Of a stretch of DNA of 26,661 bases, positions 15,728 to 24,724 are shown piece after piece. Every line of letters begins with the position of its first letter. Within the stretch, counting starts at the first letter, position 1. Under the pieces are notes generated by a model. It did not search any database, was not told the DNA's origin, and worked only from the letters and a program-made list of their open reading frames with translations. The position numbers were made by a program, and so were the translations under genes. The stretch is taken from contig CABSEG010000035.1 of assembly GCA_902476645.1 (NCBI GenBank), forward strand, positions 1-26,661. Reading direction: 5' to 3'. Source of the DNA: an uncultured Lachnospiraceae bacterium. GTDB lineage: Bacteria > Bacillota > Clostridia > Lachnospirales > Lachnospiraceae.

Positions 15728-18700
15728 ATGAAACGATGGAGACGGGGAATGGCGTATGCCCTCGCATTTAGCACTGCACTTTCATGCTGTATGACCGGTA
15801 CGGCATTTGCAGCCCCCGAGGGAGAAAAAGAAAAGGCGGTAGAAGATGCGTGGGACTACGGCATTTCCGCAGACAGTGGAGCATCCTACAGTGAAGTAGA
15901 GCCTGGGCAGACTTACTTCAGTGGAGACGAATGGAAGGGGATCACCAGCGATGGCGTAGATTGGGCGGATGTGGTAGAGGTGAACCGTTTAGAGCCCCAT
16001 TCGTCAGAGACGATTCCTTATGACACGGTGGAAAAAGCCAAAGAGGGAGCGATTGACTATAAGCCGGAGCTTTCCAATTATTATAAGCTGATCACCGGAG
16101 AAGGGAATAACTGGGATCTGGCAGTCTATAAGAATATGGATGACGCGGAAGCTTCCGGAGTTGCGGACAACTTCTACAAGACAGACTATGACATGCAGAC
16201 GGCTCCCAAATATGAAGGGGACAATACCGTTGGAACCTATGATACGGCTTACTATGGAGGTTTTAAGACTGTAACACTGCCCGCAAGCTGGCAGACGCAG
16301 GGGTTTGATTTCCCCATTTACAGTAATATCACGATTCCGTGGGGCGGCGTATATGGCAATGCCTCCACAAAAGTACCGGAAGCGCCCATGGTAACCAATC
16401 CCGTTGGCTTTTATCGCTATGAACTGGATGTGGATCAGGAATGGATGGAAGAGAACCGAAAGGTATTTATCTCCTTCCAGGGTGTGGAGTCTGCCATGTA
16501 TCTGTACGTGAACGGACATGAGGTAGGCTACAGCGAAGACAGCTTTGATGCGGCAGAATTTGACATTACGCCGTTCCTGAATGAGGATGGACAGGATAAC
16601 CTGATTGCGGTGAAAGTGGTTCGTTGGTGTGAAGGAAGCTTTCTGGAAGATCAGGATTACATAAGACTGGCCGGTATATTCCGCGACGTTTATGTATATT
16701 CCACACCGTCCGTTTATCTGGAAGACTACAAGGTAGAGACGGATCTGGACGAAAACTATGTAAACGCAGACTTAAATCTTAGCATCGACCTGCAGAACTT
16801 AAGTGTAGAGGACGTGCCCCAGGAGAGCATGGCCGTGGACGTGAAGCTGTTTGATGCTGAGGGAAAGAACCTGTTTGAGGACGAGCCTCTGGTGGGAAGC
16901 TTTGATAGTGTAAGCTCCGGCGAGAAGGGAACGTTGCAGTTGTCCAGAGAACTGGAAAATCCCAACCTTTGGACGGATGAGAATCCGTATCTGTATACCA
17001 TGGTTATGACGTTGTACAATCAGGATACGGGCGCATACTATGAGAGTATCAGTCAGCAGCTGGGAGTCCGGGAGATTGAGTTTACAAAAACGGTGATTGA
17101 TGAAAATTATAATAATATTACAGACTATTATCAGACCGTGCTGTTAAATGGTAAAACATTTAAGTTCCGCGGAACCAACCGGCATGACAATGACCCCATG
17201 AAGGGGCGGTATGTGTCTAAAGAGCTGTATGAAAAGGACATTGAGCTGATGAAACAGTACAATATCAATGCCATTCGTACCTCTCATTATCCAAACGACA
17301 AATACCTGTATTATCTCTGTGATAAGTACGGCTTGTTTGTTATGGCGGAGTGTAACGTGGAATCCCATGGTATTGATTCTGACGAGATGGGACGGCATCT
17401 GGAGGTTGCCATACGCGACAGACTGAATACGCATATGAATATCGAAAAGAATCGTACCTCCATTTTAATGTGGTCCTTCGGAAATGAGAGTGGAAGCACC
17501 AACCAAACCAAGGTGATTCAAAAGGCAATCAAAGAGGTTATGAAACCCATCGACTCCACTCGTCCGATTCATTACTGCGGACTGGGAGGAAGTGGCGGAA
17601 CAGATGTGGACAGCCAGATGTATGCAGGCGTGGATGGCGTATACGCCAAGGGAGAAGTGGCAAACCATATGCCATATCTTCAGTGTGAATACGCTCATGC
17701 AATGGGAAATTCCGTAGGAAACCTGTTTGAGTACTGGGAGGCTTTCCGCAGTTCTGATAATATTCTGGGAGGCTTTATCTGGGATTGGGTTGACCAGTCT
17801 ATTGCTACAGAGTTCCCGGGAGGAACCCAGATGGAAATTGTCAATGCAGACCAGAGCGGCAATGAATTGACTGGTACGCTGGATGGAAAGATCGTGGATG
17901 ACGCGGATTCTCCAAATGGAAAGGCACTGGATGGCAATTCTCTGTTCTCAGGGGAAGTGGATCCGGATGCCAACAGCATTCTGAATGAGGCACTCTCTGG
18001 AGATCATGACTTCACCTTAGAGACCTGGGTTTATCCGAAGGAGTGCGATCCCAGCTATTACAACACCATACTGGCAAAGGGCGACTATCAGGTAGCTATG
18101 CGGGCGTATGGAGGTAAGCTGGCTTTCTATATCTACAATGGCGGTTGGGTGCAAAATGATTTTAGACTTCCGGATAACTGGGAGAACAATTGGCACAATC
18201 TTGCGGCAGTGATTGAAAACGGTAAGATGCATGTGTACTGCGACGGAAGTGAACTGGAATATGTAGACGGCGGAGAAACAAAACCAGTGGAAGATCCCAT
18301 CAGTTCCAGTGATCAGCCCTTCGGAGTGGGCTATGAGTCAAATCATATGGGCTCCAGAGATGGAAAGAACAAGTACGCGTATGTGCGTATTTATACAAAA
18401 GCGCTTACTCCGGAAGAACTTACACAGCAGATGCAGGCTGATTGGGGACAGGGCGATTATGCTATTGCGTCCGATGACGACAGCGTGATAATGTGGCTGG
18501 ACTACAGTCAGACCAAGATCGACACGAAGGACAGAAATTACTATGACTATTACGCCAGCGTTGGAAATGAGGAAATGGCAGGTAAATATTATGCCTACGG
18601 CGGATGCTGGGGAGATGTCATCAATGATGGAAACTTTTGCCAAAACGGTTTGGTAGGACCGGATCGCAGCGTACAGGCTGAGTTACATGAAGTGAAGTAT

Positions 18701-21700
18701 GTATACCAGAAGTATTGGTTTACAGCGGATACCATTGATCTGCAAAAGCATCTGGTTTCCCTGTATAATGAATCTATGGAGACAGATGTATCTGAATACG
18801 AGGTGAAATACGAACTGCTGGAAGACGGAAAAGTGATCGACAGCGGTATTCTGCAAGATCTCTCCTGCCCGGCTGGTGAGACGATTACCGTGGAGGTTCC
18901 GTTCCAGATGCCCGAAAAGACCGCTCCGGATGGAGAGTATTTCCTGAATCTGACCGTAAGCCTGAAGGAGGATACTCTGTGGGCGAATAAGGGACATGTG
19001 GTAGCTTATGAACAGTTTGAAGTACCAGCAGAGGTAGAGCACATTGAAAAACCGCAGCAGACGGGAAGCATCAGCGCCAGCGAAGACGGAGATATCCTGA
19101 CGCTGACCGGTGAGGGATTTGAGCTGAACTTTAACAAGGCCACCGGCCTGATTCAGAACTATCAGTATAACGGAACTACCGTGATCACAAATGGCCCGAC
19201 TCCAAACTACTGGAGAGGCATTATTGACAACGATTGGAAGGATGGCGTCATCAACAATGACCGTATGTGGGAATCTGCGAATACGGATATGACGGTGAAA
19301 TCTTTGGAGGCATCCTTGTCCGAAGACCAGACCTGCTATCACATTGACGTGACGCTGAGCCTGAATAATGCAAGGGGCTCTGAGCAGGTACTGCGCTATA
19401 CGGTTTACAGCACCGGCGAAGTGCAGGTATACTCCAAATTAAATCCGGGCGCAGAGGCACCGGAACTGGTTCGCTTTGGAGCAGAGATTACATTACCTCA
19501 AGGATATGAAAACATTACCTGGTATGGGGAAGGCCCTCAAGATTCTCTGATTGACAGAAGGACGGGATCTAAGGTTGGTCTGTATGAATCCACGGTCTCT
19601 GATTCTTTCTACCCTTATCCGAAACCTCAGTCATCCGGCAACAAGACAGGGGTAAGGTTTATGGCAGTGGAAGATCCTGAGTCTCCCGTTGGAATTATGG
19701 TAGTGGGAGAAGATCTGCTGGAGGCCAGCGCTTTGCACTTTAAGACGACGGATTATAAGAATGCGGATCGTACTTATCAGTTGCCTAAGACGGATTACAC
19801 TATTTTGAGTGTGGACCTTATTTCCAAGGGTACCGGAGGAGCAAGCTGTGGTCCAAGAACTCTGGATCAGTACAGACTGTTCAATGACGGAAGAGATTAT
19901 TCTTACAGTTATACAATTGTACCGTATATGACAGGAGAAGACACGGATCTGATGACACTGAGCAAACAGTGGAGAGATGCCGAATCCTTTGACGAGGATG
20001 CTTTTAATCAGGAGATGGCGGCACAGGTGGACGCTCTGATTGAGAGAGTGGAAACCCTGGTATCCTATAGCCAGAAAGAAGATGTGGAAGAGGCCAGAAG
20101 CCAGTATGAGCGCCTGACGGATGCCCAGAAGGCACTGGTCACCAAACTGGATATGCTTCAAGAAGCAGAGGATTATATTGAAACTCTGGAAGGAGCGAAG
20201 GCTTCTATCTTAGATCAGAGTCCGTATGAGAATCATGCGGATATTACGGATTCAGCGGTGATTTTCAGGGATGAAACCTCTCCGTTCGGATACTCTTTCG
20301 AAGGCGGATTCCCGGTTCCGGATGAAAATGGAGCCATTAATGAGGCATTGTCCGGGAACAGCCACTTTACTTTGGAAGTTTGGGTAAATCCTTCTGATCT
20401 GAGTGCAGACAATGGATTTATCATGAAGGGCGACCACCAGGTGAGCATTAAGACCACAAATTCCGGTCTGGAGTTTTATATCTATGATAATACCTGGCAA
20501 GTAATTGATATCCCATTTACCCAGGCAGGCTTCAAGGCCAATACCTGGAATCATGTGGCAGCCACCTACGATGGCTCCTGGATGTATTTGTATGTAAATG
20601 GACAGGAAGTTGGAAGTAAGCAAATTTCTACTTCCATCCATGTTGCAGACTATCCGCTGGGAATCGGTCAGAACTATGATCCGAACAACAGTACCAAGCG
20701 TCTGAGAGGACGGATGGCAGCAGCTCATGTTTATAACACAGCGCTAAGCGCAGAACAGATCAAGAATCGCTATGAATCAGATTTAAATCAAGTCAATGGA
20801 GAGATCGGACCGGATTCTGAAATGGTGGTATTCTGGTATGACGCAGACGATTATCAGGTAACCTTCCCGGCTGAAATGGAAGCGGTACGCAGCGTGATTA
20901 CGCAGATTCGCAATCTGCCGGCACTGGATGAGCTGACCAGAGAGGACGCAGAACAAGTCAGACAGGTGAAAGCCGCTTATGATGCTCTGAGCGAAGAGCA
21001 AAAGGAAAAGGTTGCTAACGCGGATGTTTTGGCACAGGCGGTGGAGCGGATGGAAGAGTTGAATCCGCCTATGACCGATCTGGGAATCTGGATTACGTTC
21101 TTAGAGAGCCTCAACAAAGACGAGTACACGTCTGAGAGTTGGGCAACTCTTGAGGCAGCCATTGAAGCGGCAAAGGCTGTGGAGGCAGATAAAGATGCCA
21201 CGAGAGAGCAGATTGACAAGGCAGTGGCTAATTTAGTGGCAGCCTTTGGCAGTCTGGAATACGGTGTGCAGAAGACACATCTTGAGGCCGCTTTGCAGGC
21301 AGCTCAGGCTATTTTAGATAACGAAAACGAATATGAGGAAGACAGCCTGACAATTCTGAAAGCAGCTATGAAAGAAGCGGAAGAGATGTTGATTGATACA
21401 GCAGCCACACAGGATCAGGTAAACCAGACAACAGCATCCCTGATTGACGCAATTGTACAGATTGCAAGAGAAGAGGATCTGGTTTCTCTGGAAACTCTGC
21501 TGGCAGCAGTGGAGAACTTAGAGGAAGAGAAATACACCTCTGAAAGCTGGGATGCTTTGCAGACAGCAGTAGAGAAAGCGAAGACAGTTTTGGCAGATTC
21601 TCAGAGAGAAGAGGGCGAACTGGCAGCAGCATACAAGGGACTGGCGGAGGCTATTCGTGGTTTGCAAATGAGAGGCAACAAGGCGGCTCTGGCAGCTGTC

Positions 21701-22069
21701 ATTGAGAAGGCAGAAGAAATTCTTGCCAATGCTTCTCAGTATGTAGAATCCAGCATCAGCGGCCTGAATGCAACGCTTGAAGCAGCGAAGACCGTATACG
21801 ATGATGCGGATGCCGTACAGTCAGAGGTGAGCGCAGCTTCAGAAGCTCTGGCAGAGGAACTTGTGAAAGCTCGTCTGTTGGGCGATGTGAATAAGGATGG
21901 AAAGATAGCTACAGGCGATAGTGCAGCACTGCTTCGCTATAATGCTGAGATGGATCAGCTGGATGCTGAACAACTGGAAAGCGCAGATGTGAATGGAGAT
22001 GGAAAGGCAGATACCAAAGATGCCACTCTGATCTTACAGTATGCATCTGAGAAGATTGCGGCATTCTAA
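15728..22069 (+). CDS. Secreted GH2 beta-galactosidase with inserted LamG, second LamG, four FIVAR modules and a dockerin
   Basis: A 2113-residue exported LacZ-type enzyme. Signal peptide 1-29; GH2 sugar-binding domain about 165-325; Ig-like domain about 330-447; TIM barrel from about 449, with acid/base Glu587 in MWSFGNESG and nucleophile Glu654 in QCEYAHAMGNS. After GGFIWDWVDQ (681-690) a LamG domain (about 700-905) interrupts the barrel, which resumes at YYAYGGCWGD (954-963) and INDGNFCQNGL. Next come a DUF4981-like Ig domain (about 1000-1100), the Bgal small-chain domain (about 1118-1400, WYGEGPQDSLIDR), a helical segment, a second LamG (about 1493-1686), another helical segment, four FIVAR-like modules (1784-2049) and a dockerin (2051-2111). 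The ATG at 15728 has AGGAGG seven bases upstream; the in-frame ATG at 15617 lies before the promoter. It should cleave terminal beta-galactose outside the cell; the exact linkage is unknown. Confidence 0.92.
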   Translation: MKRWRRGMAYALAFSTALSCCMTGTAFAAPEGEKEKAVEDAWDYGISADSGASYSEVEPGQTYFSGDEWKGITSDGVDWADVVEVNRLEPHSSETIPYDTVEKAKEGAIDYKPELSNYYKLITGEGNNWDLAVYKNMDDAEASGVADNFYKTDYDMQTAPKYEGDNTVGTYDTAYYGGFKTVTLPASWQTQGFDFPIYSNITIPWGGVYGNASTKVPEAPMVTNPVGFYRYELDVDQEWMEENRKVFISFQGVESAMYLYVNGHEVGYSEDSFDAAEFDITPFLNEDGQDNLIAVKVVRWCEGSFLEDQDYIRLAGIFRDVYVYSTPSVYLEDYKVETDLDENYVNADLNLSIDLQNLSVEDVPQESMAVDVKLFDAEGKNLFEDEPLVGSFDSVSSGEKGTLQLSRELENPNLWTDENPYLYTMVMTLYNQDTGAYYESISQQLGVREIEFTKTVIDENYNNITDYYQTVLLNGKTFKFRGTNRHDNDPMKGRYVSKELYEKDIELMKQYNINAIRTSHYPNDKYLYYLCDKYGLFVMAECNVESHGIDSDEMGRHLEVAIRDRLNTHMNIEKNRTSILMWSFGNESGSTNQTKVIQKAIKEVMKPIDSTRPIHYCGLGGSGGTDVDSQMYAGVDGVYAKGEVANHMPYLQCEYAHAMGNSVGNLFEYWEAFRSSDNILGGFIWDWVDQSIATEFPGGTQMEIVNADQSGNELTGTLDGKIVDDADSPNGKALDGNSLFSGEVDPDANSILNEALSGDHDFTLETWVYPKECDPSYYNTILAKGDYQVAMRAYGGKLAFYIYNGGWVQNDFRLPDNWENNWHNLAAVIENGKMHVYCDGSELEYVDGGETKPVEDPISSSDQPFGVGYESNHMGSRDGKNKYAYVRIYTKALTPEELTQQMQADWGQGDYAIASDDDSVIMWLDYSQTKIDTKDRNYYDYYASVGNEEMAGKYYAYGGCWGDVINDGNFCQNGLVGPDRSVQAELHEVKYVYQKYWFTADTIDLQKHLVSLYNESMETDVSEYEVKYELLEDGKVIDSGILQDLSCPAGETITVEVPFQMPEKTAPDGEYFLNLTVSLKEDTLWANKGHVVAYEQFEVPAEVEHIEKPQQTGSISASEDGDILTLTGEGFELNFNKATGLIQNYQYNGTTVITNGPTPNYWRGIIDNDWKDGVINNDRMWESANTDMTVKSLEASLSEDQTCYHIDVTLSLNNARGSEQVLRYTVYSTGEVQVYSKLNPGAEAPELVRFGAEITLPQGYENITWYGEGPQDSLIDRRTGSKVGLYESTVSDSFYPYPKPQSSGNKTGVRFMAVEDPESPVGIMVVGEDLLEASALHFKTTDYKNADRTYQLPKTDYTILSVDLISKGTGGASCGPRTLDQYRLFNDGRDYSYSYTIVPYMTGEDTDLMTLSKQWRDAESFDEDAFNQEMAAQVDALIERVETLVSYSQKEDVEEARSQYERLTDAQKALVTKLDMLQEAEDYIETLEGAKASILDQSPYENHADITDSAVIFRDETSPFGYSFEGGFPVPDENGAINEALSGNSHFTLEVWVNPSDLSADNGFIMKGDHQVSIKTTNSGLEFYIYDNTWQVIDIPFTQAGFKANTWNHVAATYDGSWMYLYVNGQEVGSKQISTSIHVADYPLGIGQNYDPNNSTKRLRGRMAAAHVYNTALSAEQIKNRYESDLNQVNGEIGPDSEMVVFWYDADDYQVTFPAEMEAVRSVITQIRNLPALDELTREDAEQVRQVKAAYDALSEEQKEKVANADVLAQAVERMEELNPPMTDLGIWITFLESLNKDEYTSESWATLEAAIEAAKAVEADKDATREQIDKAVANLVAAFGSLEYGVQKTHLEAALQAAQAILDNENEYEEDSLTILKAAMKEAEEMLIDTAATQDQVNQTTASLIDAIVQIAREEDLVSLETLLAAVENLEEEKYTSESWDALQTAVEKAKTVLADSQREEGELAAAYKGLAEAIRGLQMRGNKAALAAVIEKAEEILANASQYVESSISGLNATLEAAKTVYDDADAVQSEVSAASEALAEELVKARLLGDVNKDGKIATGDSAALLRYNAEMDQLDAEQLESADVNGDGKADTKDATLILQYASEKIAAF
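21077..22069 (+). repeat. Copy 2 of the FIVAR x4 plus dockerin cassette
   Basis: The 3' end of the GH2 gene, starting at GATCTGGGAATCTGG, matches the end of the GH127-type gene over 993 bases with no length difference. Dockerin residues are nearly the same in both copies (ADVNGDGKADTKDA in each). Confidence 0.85.
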
Positions 22070-22084
22070 GGGAGGATGCAGGAT

Positions 22085-22138
22085 TGGAGCCACTGTAACA
22101 TAGATGGATCAGCATCTATGGAGCAGCGGCTCCATTTT
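22085..22138 (+). terminator. Compound hairpin and probable terminator after the GH2 gene
   Basis: ATGGAGC at 22118-22124 pairs with GCTCCAT at 22129-22135 over a four-base loop, followed by TTTT. A second perfect hairpin, CATAGATG (22099-22106) with CATCTATG (22113-22120), shares three bases with it. TGGAGCC (22085-22091) can pair with GGCTCCA (22128-22134). The two arrangements exclude each other. Confidence 0.6.
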
Positions 22139-22156
22139 GATCCACGAAACGAGAGG

Positions 22157-22176
22157 ACGGACTCCGAGGAGTCCGT
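22157..22176. repeat. Perfect 9-bp inverted repeat with 2-base centre (candidate operator)
   Basis: ACGGACTCC at 22157-22165 is followed by GA and then GGAGTCCGT at 22168-22176. No T-run follows, so it is not a classical terminator. It lies about 31 bases upstream of the predicted -35 of the serine hydrolase gene, a plausible place for a regulator-binding site. Confidence 0.5.
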
Positions 22177-22207
22177 ATCCGTTATCGTTAGGAATGAAAA
22201 GGCCGCC

Positions 22208-22236
22208 TTGCGCATTGGATGGATCTATGTTATTGT
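22208..22236 (+). promoter_or_regulatory. Possible promoter of the serine hydrolase-thiE-thiD group
   Basis: TTGCGC at 22208-22213 is 17 bases from TATTGT at 22231-22236, which has an extended -10 TG at 22228-22229. Transcription would begin near 22243, about 38 bases before the preferred ATG at 22281. Confidence 0.4.
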
Positions 22237-22280
22237 TCTTTCATAAGAAAATTCAGAACAATGATCGAGAAAGGATGCAC

Positions 22281-24065
22281 ATGAGAGAGCAAATTGCGGT
22301 ATATGAATTACTGAGAGCTATGATCAGGGGGAAAACCGGTCATCTGAGCAAAGTCACATTCACGCCTCAGAAACCGGCTTTTTCCTTTTCAAAAGAGGAT
22401 CAGCAGCCTTTTCCCAGAATGTCCCCAGAGAAACAAGGGATCTCGTCCAGGATGTTATCTGATTTTTTCCGGGATCTAGCTGCCTTGCAACATACGGATA
22501 TACATCACGTGATGGTGCTTCGAAATGGAGCCGTCATTGGGGAGTGCGCCTATGCCCCTTACAGGAAGGAGATCTGGCATATCAGCCATTCTTTGTGCAA
22601 AAGTATCACAGGGATGGCCATTGGCTTTTTGATCGGAGAGGGGAGGTTGACTCTGGAAGACAAGGTGGTCAGGATTTTGGAGAGTAAAAAGAGTCTTCTG
22701 GCAGGGATGAGACAGAAGAATCTTACAGTGGAACACCTGCTGACCATGAGCAGTGGCGTCAATTTCCGGGAGACGGGGATTGTAACGGGAGATGATTGGG
22801 TAAAGGGGTTTTTGGACGCCTCCGTATCAGAGAGCCCCGGGACGAAATTTGATTACAACAGTATGAATTCCTATATTCTCTCCGCTATTGTAACGGAGAT
22901 TACCGGGGAGCCTATGGATCAGTATCTGACTCCCCGCCTGTTTGCCCCCCTTGGAATCGAACAGTTTTTCTGGGAGGCCTGTCCAAAAGGAATAACAAAA
23001 GGGGGCTGGGGATTGTTTTTGCGCCCTGAGGATGCCGCGAAGCTGGGCCAGCTCTATCTGGATGGGGGCAGGTGGAAGGGAAAGCAGATTATTGACGAGG
23101 CGTGGGTGCGGGAGTCTGTCAGGAAAAAAATGGACACCCCATCGAAGATGAGTGATTGGGGGTATGGATATCAAGTTTGGATGGGGGACAGGGAAGGCTC
23201 TTTCCTCTTTAATGGGATGCTGGGACAAAATGTGATTATCTACCCGGATCTTAACATGGTGATCGTAACCAATGCAGGGAGCAGAGAACTATTTGTAAAG
23301 AGTCAACTGATGAGCGTGGTACAGTCTTACTTTGGAGGAGACTTTCGGCCGCCCTCCGTATTACCGGAAAATCCGGTGGCCTATGATGAATTTCAACGAA
23401 CTTGCGCATGGCTTGAGAGTGTCCGGGAGGTGAGGCATGCAAGAGGATGGGGCGGCTGGAAAAGAGGAAAGAAAGGGAGAAAGACCCAGAAAAAGCAGCC
23501 GCAGCCTCAGATACAGATGCGTAAGTTACAGGGCGCTTTCTACCGGCTGGAACGGCAACAGGCAGGCTTATTCCCTTTGATAATGCAGGTGTTTCATAAT
23601 AACTTTACAGACGGAATCAGCAGTCTCGGTTTTCAGTACGAGGGTGGAAAAAGCTATCTGCTGATCAAAGCGGGAGCCTTAAGCAAGCGTTTGGAGTTGG
23701 GGTTTAACAGGGCGGCAATCAATGAAATTTCGGTCCATGGGGAGCCCTATCTGACAGCTGTAAAAGGTGAGTTTTGCACAGATGAAGAAGATCGTCTGGT
23801 GCTGAAATTGGATATCGCTTTTTTGGAGGAAGCAGCCCGAAGAAAGCTGAAAATTTTCTTCGGGGAAGGGGAAATCCGGATCCAGTTTGATGAAACGCCC
23901 GGGAAGGAGCTAATCAAGACCGGGCTTGGAGAAATGCTAAAGGAAGTGACATCAAATCCCTTGCTAAATGGCATTCGGGAGATGTCTCCTCTGGATATTC
24001 CAGAGCTAATGTTGGAGCAGACGGTATCTCCCGTCATCAAAGGGACTTTGGAGAGCAGAAAATAG
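22281..24065 (+). CDS. Beta-lactamase-fold serine hydrolase (class C / NylB-like), cytosolic
   Basis: A 594-residue protein of the beta-lactamase-related family (PF00144 type), numbered from ATG 22281. Catalytic SxxK is Ser104-Leu-Cys-Lys107 in WHISHSLCKSIT. The tyrosine motif is FDYNSMNSY (Tyr192), and GGWGLFLRPEDAAKLGQL (241-258) is the usual following segment. The enzyme domain ends near 355. An unusual basic, glutamine-rich stretch (about 395-413) leads into a C-terminal domain of some 180 residues that I do not recognise. There is no signal peptide, so penicillin resistance is unlikely; esterase or amide hydrolase activity is more probable. ATG 22281 has GAGAAAGG at 22267-22274. Upstream in-frame ATGs at 22104, 22194 and 22227 are disfavoured because 22104 sits in a terminator and the promoter ends near 22236. 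thiE follows after 11 bases. The substrate is unknown. Confidence 0.85.
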   Translation: MREQIAVYELLRAMIRGKTGHLSKVTFTPQKPAFSFSKEDQQPFPRMSPEKQGISSRMLSDFFRDLAALQHTDIHHVMVLRNGAVIGECAYAPYRKEIWHISHSLCKSITGMAIGFLIGEGRLTLEDKVVRILESKKSLLAGMRQKNLTVEHLLTMSSGVNFRETGIVTGDDWVKGFLDASVSESPGTKFDYNSMNSYILSAIVTEITGEPMDQYLTPRLFAPLGIEQFFWEACPKGITKGGWGLFLRPEDAAKLGQLYLDGGRWKGKQIIDEAWVRESVRKKMDTPSKMSDWGYGYQVWMGDREGSFLFNGMLGQNVIIYPDLNMVIVTNAGSRELFVKSQLMSVVQSYFGGDFRPPSVLPENPVAYDEFQRTCAWLESVREVRHARGWGGWKRGKKGRKTQKKQPQPQIQMRKLQGAFYRLERQQAGLFPLIMQVFHNNFTDGISSLGFQYEGGKSYLLIKAGALSKRLELGFNRAAINEISVHGEPYLTAVKGEFCTDEEDRLVLKLDIAFLEEAARRKLKIFFGEGEIRIQFDETPGKELIKTGLGEMLKEVTSNPLLNGIREMSPLDIPELMLEQTVSPVIKGTLESRK

Positions 24066-24076
24066 GAGGAGTGAGG

Positions 24077-24724
24077 ATGAAGATAGAGGCGAAAAAATTG
24101 TTGCTTTATGCAGTGACAGACAGGGCCTGGGTTGGAGAGAAGACTTTAAAGCAGCAGGTGGAAGAGGCACTCAGAGGAGGAGTCACCTGCCTGCAGCTTC
24201 GGGAGAAAGGACTTTCGGAGGAGGAGTTTTTGGAGGAAGCGAAAGAGATTCTGGAGTTGACAAAACGTTATAGAGTCCCGTTGATTATTAATGATCATAT
24301 TCGAATCGCACAGGAAGCAGGAGCAGATGGAGTGCATCTTGGACAGGACGATGTCAGGGCGGATATAGCCAGAGAAATGCTGGGGCCGGAGAAAATTATA
24401 GGAATTTCCGCCAGAACGGTAGAGCAGGCTGTCAGAGCGTGGAAAATGGGAGCAGATTATCTGGGGTGCGGCGCGGTATTCGCGACCAGCACCAAGCAGG
24501 ATGCCAAGCTTATGACCCGGCAGACCCTTCAGGAGATTACAAAAGCGGTACCCATTCCTGTGGTGGCCATCGGAGGAATCAACCGGGAGAACTTAAAGAA
24601 GTTGCGGGGTACAGGTGTGGCAGGTGCGGCTTTGGTATCGGCCGTCTTTGGACAGAAAGCAATTGAGGAGGCCGTCAGAGGCCTGAAGGAGACGGCGAAG
24701 GAAACCCTGGAGGAACCCATATGA
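24077..24724 (+). CDS. thiE: Thiamine-phosphate synthase
   Basis: A 215-residue cytosolic TIM-barrel enzyme that joins HMP pyrophosphate and thiazole phosphate to make thiamine phosphate. Family signatures are in order: LYAVTDRAW (10-18), QLREK (40-44) for pyrophosphate, IINDHIRIAQEAGADGVHLGQDD (70-92), SARTVEQA (111-118), a GCGAVFATSTK phosphate loop (130-140) and VVAIGGIN (162-169). Length is normal for ThiE. ATG 24077 is chosen over GTG 24071 because AGGAGG at 24064-24069 is seven bases before the ATG but only one before the GTG. It ends in a four-base ATGA overlap with thiD. The conserved phosphate-loop spelling is slightly unusual (GCGAVFATS rather than GxGPxFxT). No TPP riboswitch is visible upstream. 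Confidence 0.95.
   Translation: MKIEAKKLLLYAVTDRAWVGEKTLKQQVEEALRGGVTCLQLREKGLSEEEFLEEAKEILELTKRYRVPLIINDHIRIAQEAGADGVHLGQDDVRADIAREMLGPEKIIGISARTVEQAVRAWKMGADYLGCGAVFATSTKQDAKLMTRQTLQEITKAVPIPVVAIGGINRENLKKLRGTGVAGAALVSAVFGQKAIEEAVRGLKETAKETLEEPI

Noticed and set aside
18683..19342. Long antisense open frame (219 codons) inside the GH2 gene
   Set aside because: It lies opposite well-conserved beta-galactosidase sequence, has no ribosome site or recognisable domain, and similar antisense frames occur in many places in these genes.
22104..22280. Upstream in-frame extension of the serine hydrolase from ATG 22104
   Set aside because: The ATG lies within the hairpin region after the GH2 gene, upstream of the probable promoter, and the extra residues show no domain character. 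ATG 22281 has a proper ribosome site.
22070..22280. TPP riboswitch ahead of the thi genes
   Set aside because: I could not find the conserved CUGAGA and ACCUGAUCUGG-type elements here or in the 11 bases before thiE.
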